From CAG-791 sp963605745 (GTDB lineage: Bacteria > Bacillota > Clostridia > Lachnospirales > Lachnospiraceae), in the NCBI GenBank assembly GCA_963605745.1, contig CAVCWT010000037.1, positions 1-23,194 on the forward strand: DNA of 23,194 nucleotides, given 5' to 3'. The position numbers were made by a program, and so were the translations under genes. The notes beneath the pieces were generated by a model. The model did no database searches. It was not told where the DNA came from and saw only the letters and a list, made by a program, of their open reading frames with translations. Below, piece after piece: positions 1 through 5,946 of this stretch. Each line of letters opens with the position of its first letter. The stretch's first letter is position 1.

Positions 1-75
1 TCTCCGAAAATCATTCTGCGTTATCTGGCCAGTTATTTTGCAAACGCTGTACTAGTTACCTTGTATAGAATATGA
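1..75 (+). CDS. Possible 3' end of an upstream gene (partial)
   Basis: Frame 1 is open from the window edge to a TGA at 73-75 (24 codons), and this stop overlaps the ATG of the sigma factor gene as ATGA (72-75). The visible peptide is fairly hydrophobic (ILRYLASYFANAVLV) and I cannot assign it. Support for a real gene is the stop/start overlap and the missing Shine-Dalgarno for the downstream gene, which translational coupling would explain. Against it, 24 open codons can occur by chance, and frame 3 is also open until 66-68. Confidence 0.3.
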   Translation, partial: SPKIILRYLASYFANAVLVTLYRI

Positions 76-752
76 GCGAACGATACCTGAATTTAACAGA
101 TGAGGAACTGATAAGACTCAGTCGCAGCGGAGATTCTGCTGCGACTGATTTTCTGATGGAAAAATATAAGGGCCTGGTGCGCAGCAAGGCGGCAGACCTG
201 TTCCTGCCAAATGGAGGTGACAGAGATGACCTTTTGCAGGAAGGAATGCTGGGACTGTTCAAGGCGCTTCGGGATTATGATCAAGACAGGGAAACCTCCT
301 TTTCGACCTTTGCCAATCTGTGTGTGACGAGGCAGCTGTATACCGCCATCGAGGCAGCCAGCCGCAAAAAGCACCAACCGCTGAACGAGGCGTTGTCCTA
401 TGATGCGGCATATGCAAACGGGCAGCAGGGCACAGCGGAGTCCGCAGGATCCGGGGGGATCTCTAGCAGGAGTAACGGGAATGCAGCAGAGCGCGAGGGG
501 AGCTTTCTGGATTTTCTGGCCTCGGAAGATACAGATCCGGAGGTGCAGTACATCTCAAGGGAGAGCGGACGGCGCCTGGAAGAGGAGATCTGGGCTGCCC
601 TAAGTCCTTTGGAACGGGAGGTTTTGGATCTGTATCTGTCGGATATGGATTACAGGGAAATTGCAGAACAACTCGGCAAGGATCCCAAGGCCATGGACAA
701 TGCGCTGCAAAGGATCAAGAGCAAGGTGAGAAAGCTGCTGAAGGAGTCTTAA
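72..752 (+). CDS. sigH: RNA polymerase sigma factor, SigH-like (sigma-70 family)
   Basis: A 226-residue sigma factor that would direct RNA polymerase to a special promoter set. Region 2 (about residues 28-104) has DRDDLLQEGMLGLFKALRDY and the core-binding/-10 recognition stretch through TRQLYTAIEAASRKKHQPL, close to the Bacillus/Clostridium SigH pattern. Region 4 (about 175-224) has LSPLEREVLDLYLSDMDYREIA followed by a helix-turn-helix ending NALQRIKSKVRKLL, also SigH-like. The linker at residues 112-142 is long and rich in Gly, Ser and Asn, and is likely disordered. An in-frame TAG at 66-68 makes the ATG at 72 the earliest start. No Shine-Dalgarno is visible, so coupling to an upstream gene is possible. 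SigH controls the transition to stationary phase, competence and sporulation in Firmicutes; the role here is inferred, since nothing in the window shows that this organism sporulates. Confidence 0.88.
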   Translation: MSERYLNLTDEELIRLSRSGDSAATDFLMEKYKGLVRSKAADLFLPNGGDRDDLLQEGMLGLFKALRDYDQDRETSFSTFANLCVTRQLYTAIEAASRKKHQPLNEALSYDAAYANGQQGTAESAGSGGISSRSNGNAAEREGSFLDFLASEDTDPEVQYISRESGRRLEEEIWAALSPLEREVLDLYLSDMDYREIAEQLGKDPKAMDNALQRIKSKVRKLLKES

Positions 753-756
753 AAGG

Positions 757-766
757 CGAGATCTCG
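757..766. repeat. Perfect 10-bp palindrome just after the sigma factor gene
   Basis: CGAGATCTCG lies 4 bases after the sigH stop codon. It is too short and lacks a T-run, so it is unlikely to terminate transcription by itself. No other terminator is seen between sigH and the pta promoter. Confidence 0.3.
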
Positions 767-848
767 TCTGCAAGTAGCCAAATTCCTGATCGAAACAGGC
801 AGGTGCTAAACAGATACACAATTGTTAAAAAAGTGTCACAATTTGTCC

Positions 849-877
849 TTGCAGGGCATTTTTCAGGAGGATATAAT
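849..877 (+). promoter_or_regulatory. Promoter of pta (-35 TTGCAG, -10 TATAAT, 17-bp spacer)
   Basis: TTGCAG at 849-854 and a perfect TATAAT at 872-877 are 17 bp apart. Transcription would start near 884, giving a leader of about 120 nt before the pta start at 1006. The -10 box overlaps the first base of a perfect cre match. Confidence 0.75.
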
Positions 878-890
878 GTAAACGCTTTCA
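877..890 (+). promoter_or_regulatory. Catabolite-responsive element (cre), CcpA-type operator
   Basis: TGTAAACGCTTTCA matches the published cre consensus TGWAANCGNTNWCA at every position. It begins at the last base of the -10 box and covers the expected transcription start. A bound CcpA-like regulator there would be expected to block initiation. In Bacillus subtilis, by contrast, CcpA activates pta and ackA from sites upstream of the promoter. The match is seen; the regulator and its effect are inferred. Confidence 0.65.
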
Positions 891-1005
891 TAGGTTTGGC
901 ATGTATTCTGATGCTGAAAAAATGAGAGTTTGATAAGAAAAAATTTAATAACATGCAGTCATCATCAGGTGCCGCGAGGTACCGAATATGAGGAGGAAAA
1001 GGGTA

Positions 1006-2004
1006 ATGTCATTCATTGATGGAATTAAGGAACGTGCAAAGGCTAACGTTAAGACAATCGTTCTGCCGGAGGCAGAGGACGAGCGCACTATCCGTGCAGC
1101 TGCTGAGATTCTGAGCCAGAAGATTGCCAGAATCATTCTGCTGGGCAATCCGGAACAGATCTACGCAGATGCCAAGTCCTATGGCGTGCACGTAAGCGAT
1201 GCTGTTATCGTGGATCCTCAGAACTGCGGCGAGAAGCTGGATAAATACGTAGACCTCCTCGTTGAAATTCGTAAGAACAAAGGAATGACACCGGAGAAGG
1301 CAAGAGAGCAGCTGACTACGGATTACACTACCTTTGGTGTCATCATGGTTAAGAACGGCGAGGCAGACGGCCTGGTATCCGGCGCATGCCATTCTACCGC
1401 CAACACCCTTCGCCCTGCACTGCAGATTCTCCGCACCGCTCCGGATGCCAAGGAGGTTTCCGGCTTCTTTATCATGGATGTTCCGAACTGCGAGTATGGC
1501 CACAATGGTACATTTATCTTTGCAGATTCCGGCCTGAATCAGGACCCTAATTCTGAGCAGCTGGCAGATATTGCAAATGCATCGGCTAAGAGCTTCCGTC
1601 AGCTGGTTGCAGACGATCCGAAGGTTGCCTTCATTTCTCACTCCACCAAGGGCTCTGCAAAACACGCACTGGTTGACAAGGTTGTTGATGCCGTGAAGAT
1701 TGCACACGAGCAGTATCCGGAGCTGGTATGCGACGGCGAGCTGCAGGTTGACGCAGCACTGGTTCCTTCCGTTGCAGCCTCCAAGGCTCCCGGCAGCCCG
1801 GTTGCAGGTCAGGCCAACATTCTGGTATTCCCGAATCTGGACTGCGGCAACAATGCATACAAGCTGGTACAGCGTCTGGCAAAGGCTGATGCCTACGGCC
1901 CGATGCTCCAGGGCATCGCAAAGCCGGTTAACGATCTGTCCAGAGGATGCTTCTGGCAGGATATCGTCGGCGTCGTTGCACTGACTGCAGTACAGGCTCA
2001 GTAA
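1006..2004 (+). CDS. pta: Phosphate acetyltransferase (phosphotransacetylase)
   Basis: Converts acetyl-CoA and phosphate to acetyl phosphate and CoA, the first step of acetate formation, in the cytoplasm. The 332-residue length fits the short Pta class, which has only the PTA_PTB domain. Conserved stretches include the N-terminal IVLPEAEDERTIRAA, then GLVSGACHSTANTLRPALQI, the SHSTKGSAKH segment, and near the C-terminus SPVAGQANILVFPNLDCGN and GPMLQGIAKPVNDLSRGC. The reading frame is open from an ATG at 988, but that codon lies directly before the AGGAGG at 991-996. The ATG at 1006 sits 9 bases after this ribosome site and gives the usual MSFIDGIKERA start, so I chose it. The acetate kinase gene follows after 102 bases, making a normal pta-ackA pair. 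Expression is likely under catabolite control through the cre at 877-890. Confidence 0.96.
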   Translation: MSFIDGIKERAKANVKTIVLPEAEDERTIRAAAEILSQKIARIILLGNPEQIYADAKSYGVHVSDAVIVDPQNCGEKLDKYVDLLVEIRKNKGMTPEKAREQLTTDYTTFGVIMVKNGEADGLVSGACHSTANTLRPALQILRTAPDAKEVSGFFIMDVPNCEYGHNGTFIFADSGLNQDPNSEQLADIANASAKSFRQLVADDPKVAFISHSTKGSAKHALVDKVVDAVKIAHEQYPELVCDGELQVDAALVPSVAASKAPGSPVAGQANILVFPNLDCGNNAYKLVQRLAKADAYGPMLQGIAKPVNDLSRGCFWQDIVGVVALTAVQAQ

Positions 2005-2026
2005 AGAACCGATACGATTCGACTAC

Positions 2027-2077
2027 GAACACTCAGGAGGGCTCCTCTGGTAAAAGAGGAGCCGTGCTTGAGTGTTC
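2027..2077 (+). promoter_or_regulatory. Two-part hairpin between pta and ackA
   Basis: An outer 9-bp stem (GAACACTCA 2027-2035 with TGAGTGTTC 2069-2077) encloses a 4x5 internal loop and an inner 9-bp stem (GGCTCCTCT 2040-2048 with AGAGGAGCC 2055-2063) with loop GGTAAA. Only TGTTT follows, so it is a poor classical terminator. It may act as an attenuator, a partial terminator or an mRNA-stabilising/processing element that sets the pta:ackA ratio. Confidence 0.55.
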
Positions 2078-2106
2078 TGTTTAAGAGGGATGGAAAGGAA
2101 AATACG

Positions 2107-3315
2107 ATGAATATTTTAATTATCAACTGCGGCAGCTCCTCTCTGAAGTTCCAGGTCATTGACACCGAGACCAGCGAGTGCATCGCAAAGGGTTTGTGTG
2201 AGCGCATCGGCATTGACGGCGTGATCACTTATGAGAACCTTCGCGTAAAGAGCGGCAAGATCAAGACTCAGACGCAGATCGAAGATCACAAAAAGGCTAT
2301 CAGCCTGGTTCTGGATGCCCTGACCGATGTCGGCACCGGCGTCATCAAGTCTTTGAAGGAGATCGGCGCAGTCGGCCACCGCGTAGTACACGGCGGAGAG
2401 AAGTTCACCAAGTCTGTGATTATTGACGATGAGGTTATCAATGCTATCCGTGAGGTGTCTGATCTGGCTCCTCTGCACAACCCGGCTAACCTGACCGGTA
2501 TTCTGGCCTGCAAGGCTCTGATGCCTGACACTCCGATGGTTGCTGTATTCGATACTGCATTCCATCAGACCATGCCGGCTAAGGCATATATGTATGCAAT
2601 TCCGTGGAAATATTATGATCAGTACAAGATCCGCCGCTATGGCTTCCACGGCACCTCTCACGCATTTGTATCCAAAGAGGCTGCAAAATTCATCGGCAAA
2701 AAGCCGGAAGAGCTCAAGACCATCGTCTGCCATTTGGGCAACGGCGCATCTGTCTCTGCGGTAGAGTATGGCAAGTGCATCGATACCTCCATGGGTCTGA
2801 CTCCTCTGGAAGGCCTGATCATGGGAACTCGTTCCGGCGACCTGGATCCTGCTGTTGTTGATTACATTGCAGGCAAGGAAGGCATCACTGCTTATGAGGT
2901 TGATCAGATCCTGAATAAGGAGTCCGGCGTGTATGCACTGTCCGGCAATCTGTCCTCTGATTTCCGTGATCTGTGGGCTGCATGCAACAAGGGCGATGAG
3001 AAGGCTAAGATCGCACTGGATGCATGGGCTTACCGCGTGGCAAAATACATCGGTTCTTATGCAGCAGCCATGAACGGTGTTGACCTGATCTGCTTTACCG
3101 CAGGTGTCGGTGAGAACGATACCGCTTCCAGAGCACTGGTTTACCAGTATCTGGGCTACCTGGGAATTGAGTTTGATGATGAGAAGAATGCAGGCACCAG
3201 AGGAGAAATCGCTGAGATTTCCAAGCCGGAATCCAAGGTAAAGGTTGTTGTATTCCCGACCAACGAAGAGCTGGCCATTGCACAGGAGACCCTTGCACTG
3301 GTTTCTGCAGACTGA
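2107..3315 (+). CDS. ackA: Acetate kinase
   Basis: Transfers the phosphoryl group of acetyl phosphate to ADP, giving acetate and ATP; this is the energy-conserving partner of Pta. The 402 residues match the usual length. The N-terminal NCGSSSLKFQ is the first acetate kinase signature. Further conserved parts are GHRVVHGGEKF (substrate Arg), HNPANLTGI, FDTAFHQTMP, RRYGFHGTSH (catalytic His region), CHLGNGASV and LIMGTRSGDLDP (Arg), the adenine-binding FTAGVGEND, and TNEELAIAQE with the metal-binding Glu near residue 387. The ATG at 2107 follows AAAGGA (2094-2099) at 7 bases. An upstream in-frame GTG at 2068 falls inside the hairpin and has no ribosome site. Stop TGA at 3313-3315. Confidence 0.97.
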   Translation: MNILIINCGSSSLKFQVIDTETSECIAKGLCERIGIDGVITYENLRVKSGKIKTQTQIEDHKKAISLVLDALTDVGTGVIKSLKEIGAVGHRVVHGGEKFTKSVIIDDEVINAIREVSDLAPLHNPANLTGILACKALMPDTPMVAVFDTAFHQTMPAKAYMYAIPWKYYDQYKIRRYGFHGTSHAFVSKEAAKFIGKKPEELKTIVCHLGNGASVSAVEYGKCIDTSMGLTPLEGLIMGTRSGDLDPAVVDYIAGKEGITAYEVDQILNKESGVYALSGNLSSDFRDLWAACNKGDEKAKIALDAWAYRVAKYIGSYAAAMNGVDLICFTAGVGENDTASRALVYQYLGYLGIEFDDEKNAGTRGEIAEISKPESKVKVVVFPTNEELAIAQETLALVSAD

Positions 3316-3325
3316 TAAAAAAAAC

Positions 3326-3354
3326 TTGACAACCCTTACTTGCACTCATATAAT
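3326..3354 (+). promoter_or_regulatory. Strong promoter of rpmF (TTGACA - 17 bp - TATAAT)
   Basis: Both hexamers are perfect: TTGACA at 3326-3331 and TATAAT at 3349-3354, with a 17-bp spacer. It lies 10 bases after the ackA stop codon and gives a leader of roughly 40 nt before rpmF. This makes L32 synthesis independent of the acetate operon. Confidence 0.85.
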
Positions 3355-3401
3355 CAGACGTGCATGTTTCAAGAACTACGAAGAGTAAGGAGGTGGTACT
3401 G

Positions 3402-3584
3402 ATGTCTATTTGCCCTAAGAACAAATCTTCCAGAAGCCACAGAGATAAGAGAAGAGCGAACTGGAAAATGTCTGCTCCGACTCTTGTTAAGTGCAGCAAG
3501 TGCGGCGCATTGATGATGCCTCACAGAGTTTGCAAGAACTGCGGTTCTTATAATAAGAAAGAGATCATCGCGACAGAAGATTGA
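3402..3584 (+). CDS. rpmF: 50S ribosomal protein L32 (zinc-ribbon type)
   Basis: A 60-residue basic protein of the large ribosomal subunit. It starts MSICPKNKSSRSHRDKRRAN, typical for L32 of Firmicutes, and carries a zinc ribbon with CSKC and CKNC pairs (C-x2-C ... C-x2-C), so it is the zinc-containing form. The ATG at 3402 follows GTAAGGAGG (about 3385-3393) by a normal distance. An in-frame ATG at 3363 lies at the expected transcription start, has no ribosome site, and is not used. It has its own promoter and terminator and stands before plsX, as in many Firmicutes. The DUF177 (yceD) gene that often precedes rpmF is absent. Confidence 0.95.
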   Translation: MSICPKNKSSRSHRDKRRANWKMSAPTLVKCSKCGALMMPHRVCKNCGSYNKKEIIATED

Positions 3585-3605
3585 TGTTCACCACATCAAG
3601 ACCAG

Positions 3606-3639
3606 ACCCGGTACAGCGTCAGCTGTACCGGGTTTTTCT
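3606..3639 (+). terminator. Rho-independent terminator after rpmF
   Basis: A perfect 12-bp stem (ACCCGGTACAGC 3606-3617, GCTGTACCGGGT 3622-3633) with loop GTCA is followed by TTTTTCTT. It separates rpmF from plsX. Confidence 0.92.
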
Positions 3640-3641
3640 TG

Positions 3642-3670
3642 TTGAACAACTTTCACTTGCGTGTTACTGT
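3642..3670 (+). promoter_or_regulatory. Candidate promoter of the plsX operon
   Basis: TTGAAC (3642-3647) and TACTGT (3665-3670) are 17 bp apart, directly after the rpmF terminator. The -10 box is weak, but a promoter is needed here since the terminator isolates plsX from upstream. A small CCACA-ATA-TGTGG palindrome lies at 3682-3694. I see no match to the FapR operator known from Bacillus. Confidence 0.35.
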
Positions 3671-3779
3671 ATCATGTGATGCCACAATATGTGGTAGGTT
3701 CGGCTCAGGAAGCGTGTACACGATCCGGTCCGTTTGATACATCGGTGCCGGATCCTTGAAAAGAACAGGAGAAACTTAA

Positions 3780-4847
3780 GTGGAGAATAATGCAGCTGCA
3801 AATGAATACGGCGGCAGAATCCGCGTGGCCGTAGATGGCATGGGTGGTGACAATGCGCCGGGCGAGATCGTAAAGGGCGCTGCGGAGGCAGCAAAAGACC
3901 TGGATCAGGTACAGATCCTGCTCCTTGGTGATGAGAAAGCCCTAAACGAAGAACTGGCGAAATACGACTACCCCAAAGATCACATCACCGTGATTCCCAC
4001 AACAGAAGTGATTGAGATGGCAGAGCCTCCGGTGAATGCCATCCGAACCAAAAAAGATTCCTCCATTGTGCGTGGAATGAAGATGGTTCATGACAAAGAG
4101 GCTGACGCCTTTGTGACCGCCGGTTCTACCGGTGCGACGCTGGTAGGCGGACAGATTGTGGTGGGACGCATCAAAGGCATTGAGCGTCCGCCGCTGGCAC
4201 CCTTGATGCCGACCTGCGCAGGTCCGGTGCTCCTCATCGATTGCGGAGCCAATGTCGATGCCAGATCCTCACAGCTCGTGCAGTTCGCACAGATGGGTTC
4301 GATCTACATGGAGAGCGTTGTCGGCATTTCCAGACCGAGAGTAGCGCTCTTTAACATCGGTGCCGAAGAGGAAAAGGGGAATGCTCTGGTAAAGGAAACC
4401 TATCCGCTCTTAAAGGAGCTGGGAGAACAGGGAGCCATTAACTTTATCGGTAACATTGAGGCAAGAGACATTCCGGCAGGTGCTGCAGATGTTGTGGTCT
4501 GCGATGCCTTTACCGGAAATGCCATTCTGAAGATGTACGAAGGCGTGGCTTCCACGCTGCTCCACGAGATCAAGGATGCACTGATGAGCTCTGCAACCGG
4601 TAAGATCGGCGGACTCCTGATCAAACCGTCTCTTAAGACAGTACTCAAAAAGTTCAGCACCAGCACCTACGGCGGAGCTCCGCTCCTGGGACTGACGGGT
4701 CTGGTTGTCAAGACGCACGGCAGTGCCAAGGCAATCGAGGTTCGTAACTCCATTGAGCAGTGTATTACTTTCCAGAAGGCTGACATTAACGGGCAGTTCA
4801 AGGACAGGATGCATCTTGTAGATCGCACGAAAAAGACACAACAGTAA
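3780..4847 (+). CDS. plsX: Phosphate acyltransferase PlsX
   Basis: Makes acyl phosphate from acyl-ACP for the PlsX/PlsY route of phospholipid synthesis; a peripheral membrane enzyme. Conserved stretches are RVAVDGMGGDNAPGEIVKGA at the start, FVTAGSTGATLVGG, LIDCGANVDARSSQLVQFAQ, RVALFNIGAEEEKGN, FIGNIEARDI, VVVCDAFTGNAILKMYEG, and GAPLLGLTGLVVKTHGSA near the C-terminus. The length of 355 residues is slightly above the usual ~330 because of a short N-terminal extension and a basic C-terminus. Start is GTG at 3780, preceded by AGGAG (3768-3772); no in-frame ATG exists before the conserved domain, and the frame is closed upstream by the TAA at 3777-3779. It forms an operon with acpP. Confidence 0.95.
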   Translation: MENNAAANEYGGRIRVAVDGMGGDNAPGEIVKGAAEAAKDLDQVQILLLGDEKALNEELAKYDYPKDHITVIPTTEVIEMAEPPVNAIRTKKDSSIVRGMKMVHDKEADAFVTAGSTGATLVGGQIVVGRIKGIERPPLAPLMPTCAGPVLLIDCGANVDARSSQLVQFAQMGSIYMESVVGISRPRVALFNIGAEEEKGNALVKETYPLLKELGEQGAINFIGNIEARDIPAGAADVVVCDAFTGNAILKMYEGVASTLLHEIKDALMSSATGKIGGLLIKPSLKTVLKKFSTSTYGGAPLLGLTGLVVKTHGSAKAIEVRNSIEQCITFQKADINGQFKDRMHLVDRTKKTQQ

Positions 4848-4866
4848 ACGAAAAGGGGAAAATAAA

Positions 4867-5112
4867 ATGGATGAAGATATGAAAAAGCTCCAGGCAATCA
4901 TCGCGGACGTTCTGAACGTCGATCCCGATGAAATTACGACAGAGACCACTTTTACCGATGACCTCGGCGCAGATTCCCTGGATCTGTATCAGATTCTCAT
5001 GGGAATCGAGGAGGAGTACGGCGTTACGGTTCCGCAGGAGGATACCGAGAACATCAAGACCGTAGCAGAGGCTCTGGAGCTCATCAAGAAGGCAACCGGC
5101 GAGGCAGACTAA
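4867..5112 (+). CDS. acpP: Acyl carrier protein
   Basis: An 81-residue acidic carrier for growing acyl chains in fatty acid synthesis and for acyl transfer to PlsX. The phosphopantetheine attachment site is Ser37 in DDLGADSLDLYQ. Helix 1 (MKKLQAIIADVLNVDPDEI) and the C-terminal AEALELIKKA helix fit the family. The ATG at 4867 follows AGGGGAA (about 4853-4859); a second in-frame ATG at 4879 is less well placed. The gene is 19 bases after plsX and precedes rnc, a common Firmicutes order. Confidence 0.95.
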   Translation: MDEDMKKLQAIIADVLNVDPDEITTETTFTDDLGADSLDLYQILMGIEEEYGVTVPQEDTENIKTVAEALELIKKATGEAD

Positions 5113-5224
5113 AGACGCAGAATCAAGGCTGCTGCCTGCATCTGCGCCGGGACCTACGGATGGCGGGGATACAGGCGGCAGCGGAACAAGCGCTGCAAAA
5201 AGATACGGCCTGGAAAGGAACAGA

Positions 5225-5920
5225 ATGACACAACAGGAGAGACCGGCAACGGAAGAGCTGGAGAAACGCATTGGCTATCACTTCCGTGACCGGTATCTGT
5301 TAGAGTGTGCCTTAACGCACACATCCTATGCAAACGAACAGAAAATCCGCCGCTATGAAGATTACGAGAGAATCGAATTCCTGGGCGATGCGGTACTGGA
5401 GATGATATCCAGTGAATTCCTGTACAATAAATATCCGAACAAAAAGGAAGGCGAGCTGACCAAGATGCGTGCATCTCTTGTCTGCGAGCCGTCCCTTGCG
5501 TTCTGCGCAAGAGACATTGATCTGGAGCAGTTCATCCGGTTAGGACGCGGAGAAGAGGCCGGTGGCGGACGCGGCAAGGATTCCATCACAGCCGATGTCA
5601 TGGAGGCCGTGATCGGCGCAATGTATCTGGACAGCCATGACATTGAAGTCCCCAGGGCCTTTATCCTCCAGTTCATCTTGTCGGATCTGGAAGGGAAGTT
5701 GTTATTTTACGATGCCAAATCCATTCTGCAGGAGCGCTGCCAGAAATCGGGCAAGATGGTCTCCTATGAGGTGGTGGGGGAGGAAGGCCCCTGCCATAAT
5801 AAAACCTACACCGTGACTGCCGGCATTGAAGGCAAGGTCATTGCCAAAGGGAGCGGCAGATCGAAAAAGGCCGCAGAACAGAACGCAGCCTATGAGGCGC
5901 TTCTGGCAATGCAAAAGTAA
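5225..5920 (+). CDS. rnc: Ribonuclease III
   Basis: Cleaves double-stranded RNA, mainly in rRNA precursor processing. The 231 residues contain the N-terminal endonuclease domain (about 10-155) with the signature ERIEFLGDAVLEM and catalytic acidic residues Glu51, Asp55, Asp124 and Glu127. A C-terminal double-stranded RNA binding domain (about 163-230) includes KTYTVTAGIEGKVIAKGSG and SKKAAEQNAAYEAL. The start ATG at 5225 is preceded by GGAAAGGA at about 7 bases. The 112-base gap after acpP holds no gene that I can see. The smc gene follows 26 bases later, as in many Firmicutes. Confidence 0.96.
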   Translation: MTQQERPATEELEKRIGYHFRDRYLLECALTHTSYANEQKIRRYEDYERIEFLGDAVLEMISSEFLYNKYPNKKEGELTKMRASLVCEPSLAFCARDIDLEQFIRLGRGEEAGGGRGKDSITADVMEAVIGAMYLDSHDIEVPRAFILQFILSDLEGKLLFYDAKSILQERCQKSGKMVSYEVVGEEGPCHNKTYTVTAGIEGKVIAKGSGRSKKAAEQNAAYEALLAMQK

Positions 5921-5946
5921 GGAAACGCAGATAATACAGGTGACGA

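Noticed and set aside
822..841. Rex-like operator (TTGTTA ... TCACAA) upstream of the pta promoter
   Set aside because: The half-site spacing is 8 bases instead of the 6 of TTGTGA-N6-TCACAA, and one half does not fit well.
865..881. AGGAGG followed by ATG-TAA, a minimal start-stop unit
   Set aside because: The ATG lies inside the -10 box TATAAT and upstream of the expected transcription start, so it is not on the pta mRNA.
2068..2106. Upstream GTG start for ackA
   Set aside because: It is within the right arm of the hairpin, lacks a ribosome site and would add 13 residues not typical of acetate kinases.
2116..3345. 409-residue open frame antisense to ackA
   Set aside because: It lies fully opposite acetate kinase, has no ribosome site or recognisable domain, and is explained by codon bias of the real gene.
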